DNA of 64,000 nt from Dromaius novaehollandiae. Lineage: Eukaryota > Chordata > Aves > Casuariiformes > Dromaiidae. The notes below the pieces were generated by a model. The model was not told the origin of the DNA. It did no database searches and saw only the letters and a program-made list of their open reading frames with translations. Every line of letters begins with the position of its first letter. Position 1 is the stretch's first letter. Location of the stretch: positions 38,787,835 through 38,851,834 of the forward strand of contig NC_088102.1 in assembly GCF_036370855.1 (NCBI RefSeq). Direction: 5' to 3'. This document shows, piece after piece, positions 12,959 to 26,600 of this stretch. Position numbers and translations under genes: made by a program.

Positions 12959-14378
12959 TCATATTTTTGGGGTGGGATGTAGTTAGTTGCCTAAATGCAA
13001 TCTTCCAGCAGTGCCCTATGCTGCAGGTAGTTGTATGCTGTAGCATAAGGCTTCCACTGGGAGCAAAGCGTCCTTTGAAAGGGAAGCACAAGAAATCCAG
13101 GATGGAAGGACAGTTATGGTGTTCTGTTTGGAGACTGACTGCTCAGAGAACAGAATGGGTAGATAAAGTTAGGAATAAGAGGATGCACATATTAGTGAGG
13201 AAGGAAAACAGAAGGATCACAGTGGAGTTGTACCCCAGGTCACAATTCCACTTCCTCCCTCCATGCATCAGATTCAGAGAATAAAACTGGAAAAAGCAGT
13301 ACTGCAGGAGATTGACATATCATTTTTTGTGATGCAGTTGAATTGGCTTATGGAGGATCAGATAAGCACCAGAGTAGACACAAGACAGAGCAGGAGCATG
13401 GAAGAAGGAATGGTACAGTTCCTCCTGCCAGCAGTGAGCTGCTAGATCATCTTAGCTGTACTGTCCAACTGTACACCAAAGGCATAACTGGAACCCTTAA
13501 ATCTAATGTAAATTTAACTTTTATACTGTCTTACATCATCTCTATTTGCTGAGGAGAAATTTGTGAAAACTGTTCTTCAAGACTCAGGCTAGCAAGCTAA
13601 CGGTAAGAGAAATGACAGATTCACTTGTAGATGCATCATGACTTCAAAGCTTTGCAGGGCTGAGAGTCAAAGCTTTCTGCCAGTTGGAAGGGGTGATTTC
13701 CAGCTTTCTCATGGAGAAAAAGTGTCAGATGTTATAATATGCTGCCTGTAAAAGATATGAATTTTAATACATTAATCTATTTTAGGTTACATTAAAGTGG
13801 GTTTTATGTTCCTGGGCTCTGTAGAACTAAGTGTTGGAACTAAGACACCTGACTCCATATGTGGATAAATAATTTGTTTCAATGCAGTCTAAAAATGTTC
13901 TATTTTTAAAGTAATCTAGTTTCTGAAATACAGTTATAGTTCAGCCAAGTCTCAGACTATAATGTTTCCCTGAAAGGAGTCTACCAAACCAGTCTATGTC
14001 TACCAATCAAGATGCTAAACTGACTCACAGGAACACAGCACTGCTTCATTTTCCTTTAGACCTTTAGCTCTTCAGCAGAACACCAAATGTTTTTTTAAAA
14101 AATTACAAATAAGCACACCCAGTTTCTTTATCTCAAGAAAATGGGCTGGAGGATGCCTCTAAATTTGAACTCTTTTCCCAAGTATGAATGTTGTGTTCTC
14201 TTAGAGAAATAGAGGGAGTCACATTTTCTCCCCTTCTCCTTCTAAAATCTATACCAGTGTCCGTGGCAGTGAAACTGCCACCTGTGGAAACTCTTTGTCC
14301 TTTTTCTCCTTCACAGCTTCTTTCTGCCCTAGTCCCTCATCTTCCCTCTTGAAGCTTGGGGTTATTGTCAGTCATTCT

Positions 14379-14403
14379 CCCCCCCCCCCCCCAAAAAAAA
14401 AAA
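14379..14403. repeat. C14/A11 homopolymer junction
   Basis: Fourteen C are followed directly by eleven A. This is a simple-sequence tract and is likely to vary in length. Confidence 0.9.
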
Positions 14404-15007
14404 GAGTGGTGACACAGTAGGAAATGTGTGTGGGGGGGAGTAATCAGGACACCCCTCTCTCCCCCCCGGTACATTATAAAGGTTTAAACCTTTCTGACGT
14501 TGAATAGGCCAGAAAGAGCTGTGTGCACAAGAAATGAAAATATGGGCTTAAAACCCCATTATTTCTCCAGACACTTAATACACCAAAGGAAACAAGAGCA
14601 GAGCAACTGAGGACTCAACCTTTCTTTCAAAAAACCTTTTTTGGCAATGACAGCTGCTCAAGATTCCTATTCTAAACAAACATACCACACCCAGAGAAAA
14701 GATCAGATCTGATATTAATATTTCAAAAGCTCACCTTTTCCTCACATAAACACTTCTAAGTCCTTTGTATGTCATAGGGGAACAAAGAAGAGCCACTCCT
14801 TGCCACCTTTAAAAACATGTAAAAATTAGTGCAAAATCAATTTTTTATCATGTCACATTGCATTGGTATCAGCACCATACAATCTGCAGTCCTTGGTTAT
14901 CTATTGCTCTATTTAGAAAGTAGTACTACAGTTAACTTGTACGCAGCTGTATGGGTAAAGATGTTTAAACCACTACTGTTCCAGTACAGAAAAGAAATAC
15001 TGCCATA

Positions 15008-15045
15008 GTGGTTTAGTGTAGAAACTCCTATCTACGCTAAACCAC
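15008..15045. repeat. 15-bp inverted repeat (hairpin)
   Basis: The arms are GTGGTTTAGTGTAGA and TCTACGCTAAACCAC. They pair over 15 positions with a single G-T type mismatch and flank an 8-nt spacer. Weaker pairing continues a few bases outward. A related piece (TTTAAACCACTACTGTT) occurs just upstream near 14.964 kb, so the 3' arm and its flank look duplicated. The total length is short for a microRNA precursor. Confidence 0.7.
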
Positions 15046-16193
15046 CATTGTTTCAATCATAACAATTTAAAAGTAGTCAAAAAAAAAAAAATAATAATTC
15101 TAACCAGCATTTATAGCAGCACAAACCTCTGGGTACACTGGGCTTTAGACTGAGAAATAAACTGTATGTATTTATGGTTGCAGTCACAACATTACATAAC
15201 CTTAAGCTTTTTGGCATTTTTTTGGTCTACAATTTTTTGTACTATTGGTACTAGTGAGTGAATCAGAAAATTCTCAAAGGGGAATGACCCCGTATAATGA
15301 AGAATCAAGAATTAATGATTCAAGGTAAGTGTGCTGTGGTCAGAGGCACTCAAAGTCTGACTTTGCACTTACCGATCTCACAGGTAACCAAGCTAGGTGG
15401 TGGACATTTGTGCCAAGTATGCACAAAGAAAGCTTATTTTCCATTAGCTGAAGCATTATCAACACACTAGCATTTTGGGAGGTTTTTTAGTAGTGACACA
15501 AATGTATCAAAGCAAGCAACCTGACATTTAACACAGCTGAGCAAAATTAAGGCAGAAGCTATCCCATCCCAGCTTTCCCAGCAGAGCCGCATCTAGCAAA
15601 GATCTATTGCAAAGTGATTTCTGTTTGTTCCTTCTGCTTTTCGGAAATACTAGCATATTCGCATCACACCAAGCCAAACATGCAAAAGAGCAAGATTAGT
15701 AGTAATTTGCTCAAATAAAGGTCTCAGCCATGAAATCTTACATGCACAGGCAGAGCGCAAGGCAGTTGACACAGTTTTGGCAATGTAAGATTCCCTGCAA
15801 CCATATTTCAAAATGGCTTTACCTATACGAAGATGCAGTAACTACAGACATTTGGTTGTTCTCTTCTTCTGTTGAATTGGTGGCCAAGAAAGTCAGATAG
15901 AAATCTGTCTGCAAGAAAATGTAGAAAGACTGCTATTTGCCATCAATTGATTCAAACAGGCTCCTGAGTAGCTGATGGCCCTGACAGTAAAATCCTGTAG
16001 TTTGACTTCCTCCTATCAGACAGCATCTGATTACTTACGTGTCATGTGTTCCTTGTTTCCCTTTTGTTTGCTTCCACAACAGTACACCTTAAAATAAATT
16101 TCCTCGTGATAACCTTTGCAAGAGTGCATGAAATGAGCAATGGCAACAGTAACATTACTAAATAAAACTCCACAAGATAAGCCAGAAAAAGGT

Positions 16194-16204
16194 TTTATTT
16201 TATT
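16194..16204 (-). terminator. Tandem poly(A) signals for the SR gene
   Basis: Read on the minus strand, two overlapping AATAAA hexamers occur (AATAAAATAAAA context), about 1.2 kb after the SR-gene stop codon. I saw no other AATAAA between the stop codon and this point. It is therefore the best candidate for 3' end formation, although no transcript data are available. Confidence 0.5.
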
Positions 16205-17410
16205 AGGATTGGTACACTTAACACACATAAGACTTTGGGATTAATTTACATGTATTTTTCCAAAAAATGCTTCCCTTCTTTAATGATCCAGAAGTTTAAA
16301 AAAAATTTAATCCCAAATTATAAGAACAAACAGTATTTGCAGTGGAAATTTCTATTAATTGAAACAACTGTGCATTCAGGAGTTCTAAAGAAATTACCCT
16401 CTTTACCCTTTAACATGATTAAATTTTCCTGTCACAAATGACTAGACTGTTCCTGGGAATTTTTGCTGCTGTCATTTACTAAAAAATCCTTCCTTTCCAT
16501 CAAGACTATTGCTAATCATACACACAATATTCAATATCATACTTTTGGGTATGAAAGCTATGTCACTTTTATAAACATTAAAAACATGGACATGCATATT
16601 GACATTTCTGTGCAGTTTTATGGAGTCACCTGTCAAATAAGGCCTCTACATACAAGATCACAAACTACTGAATTACTGGAAATTTCATAAGTATAATGGA
16701 TTTCCAATAATCCTGTCATCTGGATGGTGTGTCTCATTCTAACAGGGAATTCCAGCTTTCATTACTGGTTAACATTGTATTGATTCATTAACAAAATGAG
16801 CAATATTAACTGGCCAGTGCGTATTCCTGCAAGTCTGTTGCAAATTAAGCGTATTATCAAGGTCATTTAAAGCTGGAACTTAAATAGCCTGTTAAGCCAA
16901 GCAATGGGGAAAAAGTGAACTCTAATCTAAATTCAGCTGGCCCATTCATTCTCACACAGAGAAGTAGCCACAGAACATTAAAGAATAAAATCTATACTTC
17001 CTGTTCTGTGGATTCATTACCAAGGACAAAAGCTAATGTAATATTTTGGAAGTCAAAGGCCTTGGAGGTGGAGGGAAAAGTGAGGGGCAGGGGAGGGAGA
17101 AAGCAGCATATTGACTCATCCCATTACCTCAGCATTATGTGTACATAATATATCTATGATAGAAATGTTTACTAATAGCAGAAAAAAAAAAACCCAAAAG
17201 ACTTCCCACTCCAGACTTCACTGAAAGGAGAAAGCTGACAGCCCTTCCTCACAGAGATGGCCTAATTGATGACAGGCACTTTGGCAATGAAAAAGGAGGT
17301 TACCCTTTCAACATGTTAACTCTCCCCTCCTAGTTCTCATGTATAATTTGTCTCAAGTCTTCAAGAAACTTGAATCAAATTAAACGTGTTAATACATCTC
17401 TAAGAGCAGG
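16205..17410 (-). other. SRSF5A: Probable 3'UTR of the SR gene
   Basis: AT-rich noncoding sequence follows the TAA stop at 17411-17413 on the minus strand and runs to the tandem poly(A) signals. It contains no convincing coding frame. The extent is inferred from the polyadenylation hexamers only. Confidence 0.5.
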
Positions 17411-17690
17411 TTAACTACGGCTATGAGCAGAGCTTGACCTAGAACGAGATTTCCTTTTAGAGGAAGAGGGAGATGGGGAAGAAGCTAGCAGGCTGGAGCG
17501 GTGGCTCTTCTGGGAGTAACTCTTTTTAGGTGTACGACTGCGAGAGCGAGAACGGGAACGGGATCGAGAGCGAGAACGAGACCTGGACCTGGACCTGGAC
17601 CTGGACCTGGACCGGCTGTACGATCTGGAAGATCCTGTAGACTTGGACCTGCTGCGAGATCTTGAGTAACTCCTTGAACGAGACCTGCTT
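17411..17690 (-). CDS. SRSF5A: SR gene last coding exon (RS domain)
   Basis: This exon encodes 92 residues plus stop. It begins with dense SR/RS dipeptides, passes through [14 protein letters not shown] and a Ser/Pro stretch, and ends SSSAHSRS. The acceptor is a TCTCTAG before AAGCAGG. The RS domain is the target of SRPK and CLK kinases in this family. The core is built from a hexanucleotide repeat. Confidence 0.93.
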
Positions 17691-20600
17691 CTAGAGAAAC
17701 ACAATTAAGAGCCTTAGTCTCAGCTGCTATTAAATTTAAAATACTCAACATCAATTTAAATTTTCAAATTTCACTTTGTATGCTCAGCATTTACATCTGC
17801 ACATCCGAATGCATTGTGCACAGCATTCAACTATTTCAGAGTGCTGTTAAATTTCTGTTGTGCTCCATCTTAACTATATCTTCTTGGTCCAAGAGCAGCC
17901 TGGGGACTGGAACTGCTAGCCTTGGCATTCTCTGCTACCTTGGCAAAATGAGAACTGCCTCATAAAAGATGCCTTTTTATGTTCTTCATAAGCAGACAAA
18001 CAATTTTTAGCCATTTGTCAAGAAAAGTGCAGAAATGAAAAGTTTGCACCTGTGGTATCTATTCTCTATAGAAAAAAACATATAAATTATTTATGGTCAT
18101 AGGGTCTCTTTCAAGATACTAAAAAAAAAATCTGAAGGCACAGAACACCAGCACTCCTTAAGGCCTGACAGTTTAACACATTGTCTAGTTATGCATCCTT
18201 TTCTCATGTAAACTAATAGATTATTTTTAAGAGAGTCTTCAAAAGAGGTACAGCTAACATGGCATTTTTTTAGTGACTAAATGTCAGAATTGCTCTGGGA
18301 ATAATGCAAGTCAGCTAGCTGTTCTTTTATTCTCACCAAAAAGCTGTTTTTCACAACTATCTGAATATGAGTGACAGGCATTTCAAAGGACTGTGAAGCA
18401 GCTTTCCATTAAGTTAAAGGGTTATAATACCAAAATTCATAGATAGTACTTTTTAATCCATTCACCTAAATATCAAGTTATACCTGTAAAAAAAAAAAAA
18501 ATCTTCTCCTTTCTCTCATCCAAAAGTGTTTTATTCACCCTATTTTCAGTAAGTCAGCTTCTATCTAAATCTGTTTACACTGCTGGAAAGTGGTTCAGGG
18601 CTGTGATATTTAGCTTGGGACCAAAGAATTAGATATTAAACCTTTGGCATCAATACTACTCCCAGCAGAATTTTACCAGGTCAGGTGACACACCTGTGCC
18701 TTCTGTGATCTTCAATCAATTTAATTCTGCGTCCGTTCAGCTCAGTGCCATCCAATTTTTCCAGTGCGCTCTTCATATCACTATAGGATGCAAATTCCAC
18801 AACCCTATATACAATCAAGAAGGAAAAAAATTAAGTTAGAGAGATTGAAAAAGCAAGGAGAAAAAGGTTGGGCCTTTTTCTATCTGCTGATTCACAGCCT
18901 GATGTTTTATCTTCTCAAAGCTAATTTTTAACTTGGTTAACATGAAAATAGGACACTAACTGTCTTAGCCATCCATACCTTTCACATCATCTTAAAACAG
19001 TCCTGAAACTCTCAACTGAACTGTAAATTAAACAAATCCAGGATGTTACACAAACCTGTACCAGCTGAGGACATTTCCTTCAATCCTTCCCTGAAGTGCA
19101 TTCTAAAGCTATTAGCAAAATAAACTTGCAGAGTCTGGTTGTTTCTTTATGGTGAATAAAAATTCCCTTCTTTAATTTTTCTTTTCACAGGTTTTCTCCT
19201 CAAAAATGTCTAAGTTGCATTTGCTTGGAGTGGCCCTTTAAGCACTCTTTTGCCAGCACACACACTTCACTCATACTTCCCTCCCTTCTACTTTGTGTTG
19301 CAGGACCTTTACACTGTGCACAAGTTAAGAATATCTAGAGAACAGACAGCTACCTACTCCCTATGGAGGTCGGTTATGTCTGTTTCCCATGATTTTGTAT
19401 GGTAAACTAGAGCAAAGCAGCCAGACACAGGAGATATTTTGGTCTCAAGAGTCAGCATCAGATCATAAATGACTAACTACATAAACGACTAGAAGTTAAG
19501 GACAGCGTAACTCAACTGTCAAAAGGGTTTCTCCTTTCTTTTCTTTCGTTTTCATTTTGTTTCCATTGTGAAGAGGAAAGACAGTCTAATCCCATTTTTG
19601 AACTCTCATTTACTGACAGATTTTTTTTTAATTGGAGAGATAATGGCATCTAAGCCACACCATAGATCTATGTTTCAGTTATTTTTATATTACAATAATC
19701 TTGTCTTTAACAGTTTCAGTTATCATATAGATTTACACACAAACAGGAACTTACCCTTCATTCCTGTTGTTTCTGTGTGCATCCACATAGGTTACTTCTC
19801 CTGCCTTTCTCATGACATCTTTCAAGTCCTGCAGTAAAAAATTAATGTTTTAGCCTCAAATAGTACACACATGAATGAGACAGCTATAAATAATACCCCC
19901 CAAAACCTTCTCCACTAAAATTGGTTAATGCTTTTATATTTTTTATATGTAAAAATATGTAATTTAGAAAAAAGTTTCTGAACTCAGTCTATATAATACC
20001 AGCTGCATACAGAAAGAATTCCTCACTCTTATTACAACAATGAATAAAATACTGATTTTAAAATAATCCCACATACCAAAAATTGCTGTTATGAAAACAT
20101 ATTGCAATAATTAAAACACCAACATATGCATTAATGTCAGAACTATACCAGATGAAAAGTAATAGTTTTAAATTCAAATTTGTATGACCAACTATAAGGA
20201 CTAACTCCCCAGCTAAATGAAAATCCAATATATTTAGACAAATTTAATCTATAGACTCACCTCCCCCAATTTCACAACAAAATTAAATGCAAATGGGTAT
20301 AATCAATATATAATAAATATTTTTACAACAGGAAAAACTTTCTTATATTTAATTTCAATATTCTGTTGCACTACAGTGTTGTTTCAATAGACACCTGTGT
20401 GTTTAATTTAATAGAGGCTAAACACACAGACACTATAAAATTACTTGCTCAGCAACAGGATAAAGTACAAACAAACAGTGTAAAAGGTCATTAAAAATCT
20501 AAACCTTAGTAAAAGTTAAAACGGTACTTTTACCAAACAGTATCTGGTATTTTATAGTCCCAGACTACTTACCGCAACATGCCACAAGTGGCAGATGATA

Positions 20601-23600
20601 TAAGAAGGTACCTTAAGCAAAGAGTTGCTTGTCCAATACCTAGCTGGCCAAGAGGAACTCTCTTACATGAGAAAGGCAGTGATGGCTCATAGCAATATGC
20701 TTCACGGAGGAACCAGAGGCCCTGAAAGCACTGGACATAGTCTCCAGAAGTGGCTAAAGAACCCGAGGATGATCTGTGCTAGCCAATCGAGATCAAACCC
20801 AGGCAAACCAAGATCTAGATCGCCAAAAAACAGGAGTGTCATAGGAACCAAAAGGAAAATTCAGAACAGGCCAAACCCTAGAATTTCAGCCACTAGAAAA
20901 CCCCCAAATCTTTGGTTCTTTCTCCTCCACACAAGAAAAATGAGGGTTAACCCAAATCAAGGTTGTTAGAAGAGGTTCAAAATGCACTTGGTTAGAAATA
21001 TGCTTGAGGAAGAAAAGACTACAAAACAAAAAGCCAAGAAAAACTTTAGAACAATTGCCACAGAATATAAGTAGGCTTACTTTTATCTAATCTTTTCATT
21101 AAAATTCAATAGTTTAATTTTAAAAACTGCCATATGCAAACTAGCAGATACTTTCCTTGCTTCACATATGCTTAACACAAAGAAACTTTAATAGCAAATA
21201 AGAAATGGGCCCTATAGCACCATTAAAAATAATTCTTCAGCCTAATATGTTTACAGCAATTCAAGGAGAAAGAGCAAAATTTTGGTTCTACTCAACTCAA
21301 TAGGAGCCTAATCAGACCAGAATTGATAAATCAAAAGAAAGTTAGAAAAAGTGAGTCTACATAATTATTTTCTAAGTCAGTAATTTTAGGCTTTAAAATT
21401 GAGGCCTCCATACAGTTGCCACACAGTATTTGAACTCTGAATCCTAAGGAACACCATCATGAAATGTAATGTGTATTATTACTCAGAAAGAGAGGAAGTG
21501 TGCGTATGTTTTTATAAAAGATTAACAAAATATTTGCTTTTGTTAGTGAAATGTTTTGAAGTTATCTAGTTTTACTTAATAAAAACTAGGATAAAATTTA
21601 ACTGTCTCACTAAGTTTGCTGTTTTGATCCACCTTAGTCAGAACAAAAACACCCATGTTACCCTTAGCAGCAAATGAAAATGAGGTTTAGAATGATTATA
21701 AATAGAAAGAATACATATTAAAAATTACATCTGGATATAGCAGATCTACTTTTCCCAACTATAGACCAGTTTGAAACTTCACAGAAACTTAAGAACCAAT
21801 AAGAGCGGTGGGAAAGCTCTGGACATGCAAAAACATGTGTTTGTTAAAATAAGGAGAACTCTGATAGTTTCATTTTTTACTACTTATATTATCTACCACT
21901 AATACAGTCAATGAGATTTGAAGAACCTGATCTGAATGCAAATTTTATCTCTTTTTTTACGTCTGTGTGTTCTTTTTTTTTTTAAACATCCAAACACAAA
22001 AAAAGACACAAGTTCTCAAAGCTTGGGGACCTGCACATACCAAAGATGAAAAGATGCACGTGAGTTTTAAAGCAAGGAGGTTCCATATTGATCATGCTTC
22101 CAAGGATCTCAGGAATTAGAAAGGAATAATAATGCCTCTACTGTTAACGTATTATCTATTTAAATCTGTTGTACAAACAGCATAGTTAAAAAAGTTAAAA
22201 TATGGCTTCAAAACTAAATGAGGTTTACATATGGTTTTTAACTTCAAATGAGTTCTGCTATTTAGGCAGATATCAAGAAGTAGGGTCTTTTACAGTAACT
22301 TAAAATACATTTAAAAGAATTATTAAAGCATTTAATGAAAAAACTTTGAGATTCATCAATATGAAATCTTAAGTGGGTAGACTTCACTCTAGAATAGTAA
22401 GCACACATAAAGCCATTATAAATATTTACCAGTAAAAGAAATTTACAGAAATGTCAATTTTTTCAAGTTACAAACTGAACACTAAACAGCCTTATAGAAT
22501 TTACCTTTCTTAACACTCCATTCTAGCTTATTTCTGGCATCCCTATTGTCCTTTCCAAATATTGTGTCCCTTAGAACAATCCTTGCATACACAAAAATTG
22601 AACAGCATACCTAGAAGTGATTCAGATGAAGTCCAGTTGTTCATCACATCAACTCAGAAGTTGTTTTTTCAGTTATTCAATAATTAACACAACTTTATAT
22701 TTATGAATTTTTGAACCTTTCATGCAGAAGACAAACAAACCTAGTTCTGCCATTTATCTGCACGGACCGTAACCAAGCTCTTATGAAACACATCAGTGGA
22801 GCCTCAGGCAAGCAAAACAGCCTCCTCATGCGTATTCAGCTGCAAGACCAGTGCTTTGAACATTCAGAGTATTCTACTCTATTTTTCATTGAACTAATTA
22901 AGTCCCTTTATTCAAAGAATGTAAAGATTAATGAACAAAAATAAACTCCATTATTCATCCCATCTATTGTAAATATCTGTTGCTATGTCCTTAACAAAAA
23001 TAATTTTTACACAGATTGTATACTAAGCAGAACACGATTCAAGAAACTGATCATGTTGTTATTATGTTAAAACCAGCTAAATATTAGAAAGATTGGAAAA
23101 AATCAGAGAGATGGTAAGAAAGCTTCAAAAACTAATTACTGGAAGGTTTTTTAAGTATTTATAATGAGCACACTTTATGAAGTAGCTTTCCTGAGATTTC
23201 ATTTATTCATGATGTATTAACAGACTTCTCCATCATGCATTGTATAACAAAGAATACGCTATAAGACATAAGACAAGACCTTAAATTTCACTCAAAACAA
23301 AGGCATGCACTCACCAGTGTAACATTACAAAATGATGAGATGGTTTGAAATGTATATTATGCTTCAGTAATTTAGAAACAATCTAGAATCTTTTATCAGT
23401 TGGTCACCAGAAGTAAGCAAGAATTGATTCCCAACTACAAAAATCAAGTTATTTGCACAGCTGTGAAACTGCAGACTTCTTTAAATATTTGAGTACTAAT
23501 TTTTAGCAGTCAATGAGGTTTTTTGCTTTATTTTTATTCAGGTTACATATTTATGATGGCTTTAATATAAAATTAGGCTGAGAACAGTCTAGTTAAAGAG

Positions 23601-26600
23601 CAGGAAAATAAGGTGTTCTGAATGAGGGTATCATAACAGTGAAGAAAGAAGATAAGAGGCTAACTCACCTGCCAGCTGATACGGGAAGAAAGGTTTTCAA
23701 CTATGATTCTGTGTTCAGTACGAACAGGAGGTCCATACCGGCTAGAAGAATTCAGAGATAAAAAGAAAAAAAAAAATCTCTACTGTAAGGAGTTCAGAAC
23801 TTACACAACCTGATGTCTTCTGTAGTTTGCTGAGGGTTCTAAGTTAAATGTTTTCCTTATTGATGGACTGCAGATTTTATTCTCCCTAGTCAAGAACATA
23901 CAGTTTATTTAAGAGTCCGTATCTACTAAAAGAGAGCTGCAATGAGTGGAATAGAAAGGACTTTGATGAAGAATTTTATACCAAGGCAGTCAATACAGCT
24001 CCTGTTTTTCTAGATACAATGAAGTAAGTGTCTAGTAGAATGGAAATAATTTAAACTTTAGTTTAATTTGGATACTTGACACACTTGGCTCATACACGTG
24101 GCTTTGGACGTTATTCACGTAAAGAGCTTTTTTTTTTTTTTGTAGTTAGTAGGATAAATTCTGCTTCTTCAAGTCAGGGAGCCAGAAAGCACAATTTAAA
24201 GGCATCTTAGTTCATGACTCTAAATTGCGAATCACTTTTGTTAATATTTGTATATGTCACCATGACCTATATTAGATAGTCTTCGGGGTAGAAATGTTCT
24301 TATTTTAGTAAAAAGGGATCTAGCTAACTGGTCGTCTTGAAAAAACAGTGGCGGTTTACAGTTCCCAAATGAAAGCTGATTTTTTTCACTTAGAAAATTA
24401 AAGACCCTCTCAAAAAAAAGCAAACTGTGGCTTAAAATATTCACAAAGAAAAGAACTGGAAGAAAAACTCTGGAAAAAATACTGCCCTTGCAGGTAATCT
24501 GTGTTCCTAATCCTAATTATTCTGAATCCAAAGGGATTTAAGAACTCTGGAAAAAGGCATGCCACCTTTTTGATAAGTAATGTAGGGTTCTAACAACTTT
24601 GTATTGCTATGGAAACACTGAGGAATCAAGAACAGTAACCTTGGAGCAAACTGTTCTCACCTTCTCCTCCCATAAAAACATAACCCTAGATTGTGCGTAT
24701 TGATTTGTACACTGAAGCATAGGCAATTTCATTTCAGTGCATACCTCAATGTGTCCCAATTTTTTTCAGAACATCCAGATCTTCAGAGCATTTAAACAGA
24801 AGTCCCAGAGTCCCAAAATTGGCAGGCTGAGTCTCATTTTTCCATTATTGCAAATCGTAGTCTCTTCCTGTCTGGCATCGGGAATCGGGAGTCTGACGTC
24901 ATGAACATGACTACAACGTCAGATGCCCAGGACCTCCAAACACACTTCCTACTTTAAAAGTCCACTTTTAGCCTGGACTTCGGACCAATTCTACCGCATC
25001 AAGGTTACTGCCACTAAAGAAAAAATAATCTAATTAGCATACTTGCATATGCAAATTAGATGTTCCAGATGCTCACTGGTTTGTAACTGGCAGCAATTCT
25101 GACTTCAAAACAAATGCAGAGGTTTATGTCAGTTAAGTCTTTCTCTTTTTTTCAAACACTAGCCTGCAGAGGCCATGGTTATAACTGCGTCTACAGAGTA
25201 AATAATTTCATGTATGTTTACTTCAGGTTGGTAGATACGAACTACAAAGACCTAAAGTGTAGTTTGGTGTAATTAAGCAAATCTGCAGAACTTTCAGAAA
25301 ATTCACTGTGAAGTGGCATAAAATTCACCACCGACTGAAATCACTCAAAATAAATGCTTTCACAAATACTGGATGTCCACTACTAGTATTCTGGATATGA
25401 GCTATATCCTGTTTTTCAGATTCCATTCTTGGACAGAGACTGCTCTTCAGCAAGCCACGAGTCGGTCAGTAAACTCTGTCACTTGGTATCTAAATGTTTC
25501 TGCACATTGTAATATTTGTATGCTGCACTAAAGTAAGCATTTTGATAACCATACAATTGAAAATATAAAAGCTTAATTGGACAGTAAATACCCTGGAGAC
25601 CTACTGCTTTGCAGTAATTTTATGTAACCCGTAAGTTTATGAAAGAAGCCCCAACAGAGAAGCTCTGAATCTTTGTATTATGGAATCGATACACCTGCCA
25701 GCATCATTTAAAATAAAAAATACAGACCTGTATTCCCAAAATCTAAATTACAAAAGATTCTGTAAGATTGATGCCAAGAAGTATGTTTTACTTTACTCCT
25801 TATTGACCTACAATTTTGATTCTGAAGTTTTAGACTAATTTTCTTCCTAAGAATTTGGTTTCAAAATAAATTACATTAAACCAATTGTTTCAGATTGTAG
25901 TTATATAAGTCTTTTTGCTTGATTTAGTTTTAAAAAGAGCAAACCCAACTGCAGTACTACTACTTCACATCATGCACACTACAGTAGTGAGCAAGACCAA
26001 TGCAATGCACAGAATGTGAAGAGGGAACATTTCAAAATGTGTCTGTCAATCTTTGTGAACCAGTTAAACTGCTTCAAAATCCACATTATCCTGCTCAGGC
26101 AGTGGAGGAAAATAATAATAAAGGACTGCTGAGGTTTAAGAACATAAGGCCTCTTCCATGATGACTGACTAGGAAACAGAGGTCCGCCTAGCTCCAATCA
26201 CAGGAAGAAAATAGTGTTTTAGTACAGTTCTTCAGTTATTCCATTTGTAGAAAACAGAGTCAAAACCACCTACCTAGATCCACTCTGGGACTGGTAATAA
26301 CTGAATCGTTGTGCGAATCTGCCCCTTCCTCTTCGGGCTCGAGCATGCTCAATTGTAACCCTTATGACAGTAGGGGGAAAAAAAAAAACAAAAACTTTCT
26401 AAGGATTTGACACTGACTTAAATCTTTCGCAACTGGGAGGACACGTGCACAAACAAGAAGTATCTTGCCCTTACATGCAATGCTTTATACTAGAATCACT
26501 GGCATTTCTTAAAGAGCCAGAACAGCATCTTTTTGTCTCATCTGCCTCCCTCAGACTTTCATGACAATTATCATGGGTCTGTAATTCAGACTGTTTCAAT

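Larger units (their letters stand above)
7830..14000. other. Intergenic region, no gene recognised
   Basis: No exon chain or recognisable protein is seen on either strand. The stretch contains CTCF-like motifs at 7.997 and 12.661 kb and small nested tandem duplications at about 12.87-12.96 kb. Nothing else stands out. Confidence 0.55.

Noticed and set aside
17485-17754. Second minus-strand frame over the RS exon, rich in Gly-Pro
   Set aside because: It is a shifted-frame shadow of the hexanucleotide repeat in the true RS domain.
20625-20969. 114-codon plus-strand open frame inside the SR-gene intron
   Set aside because: It has no family resemblance. The GC-richer segment is better explained as a minus-strand cassette exon with good splice sites.
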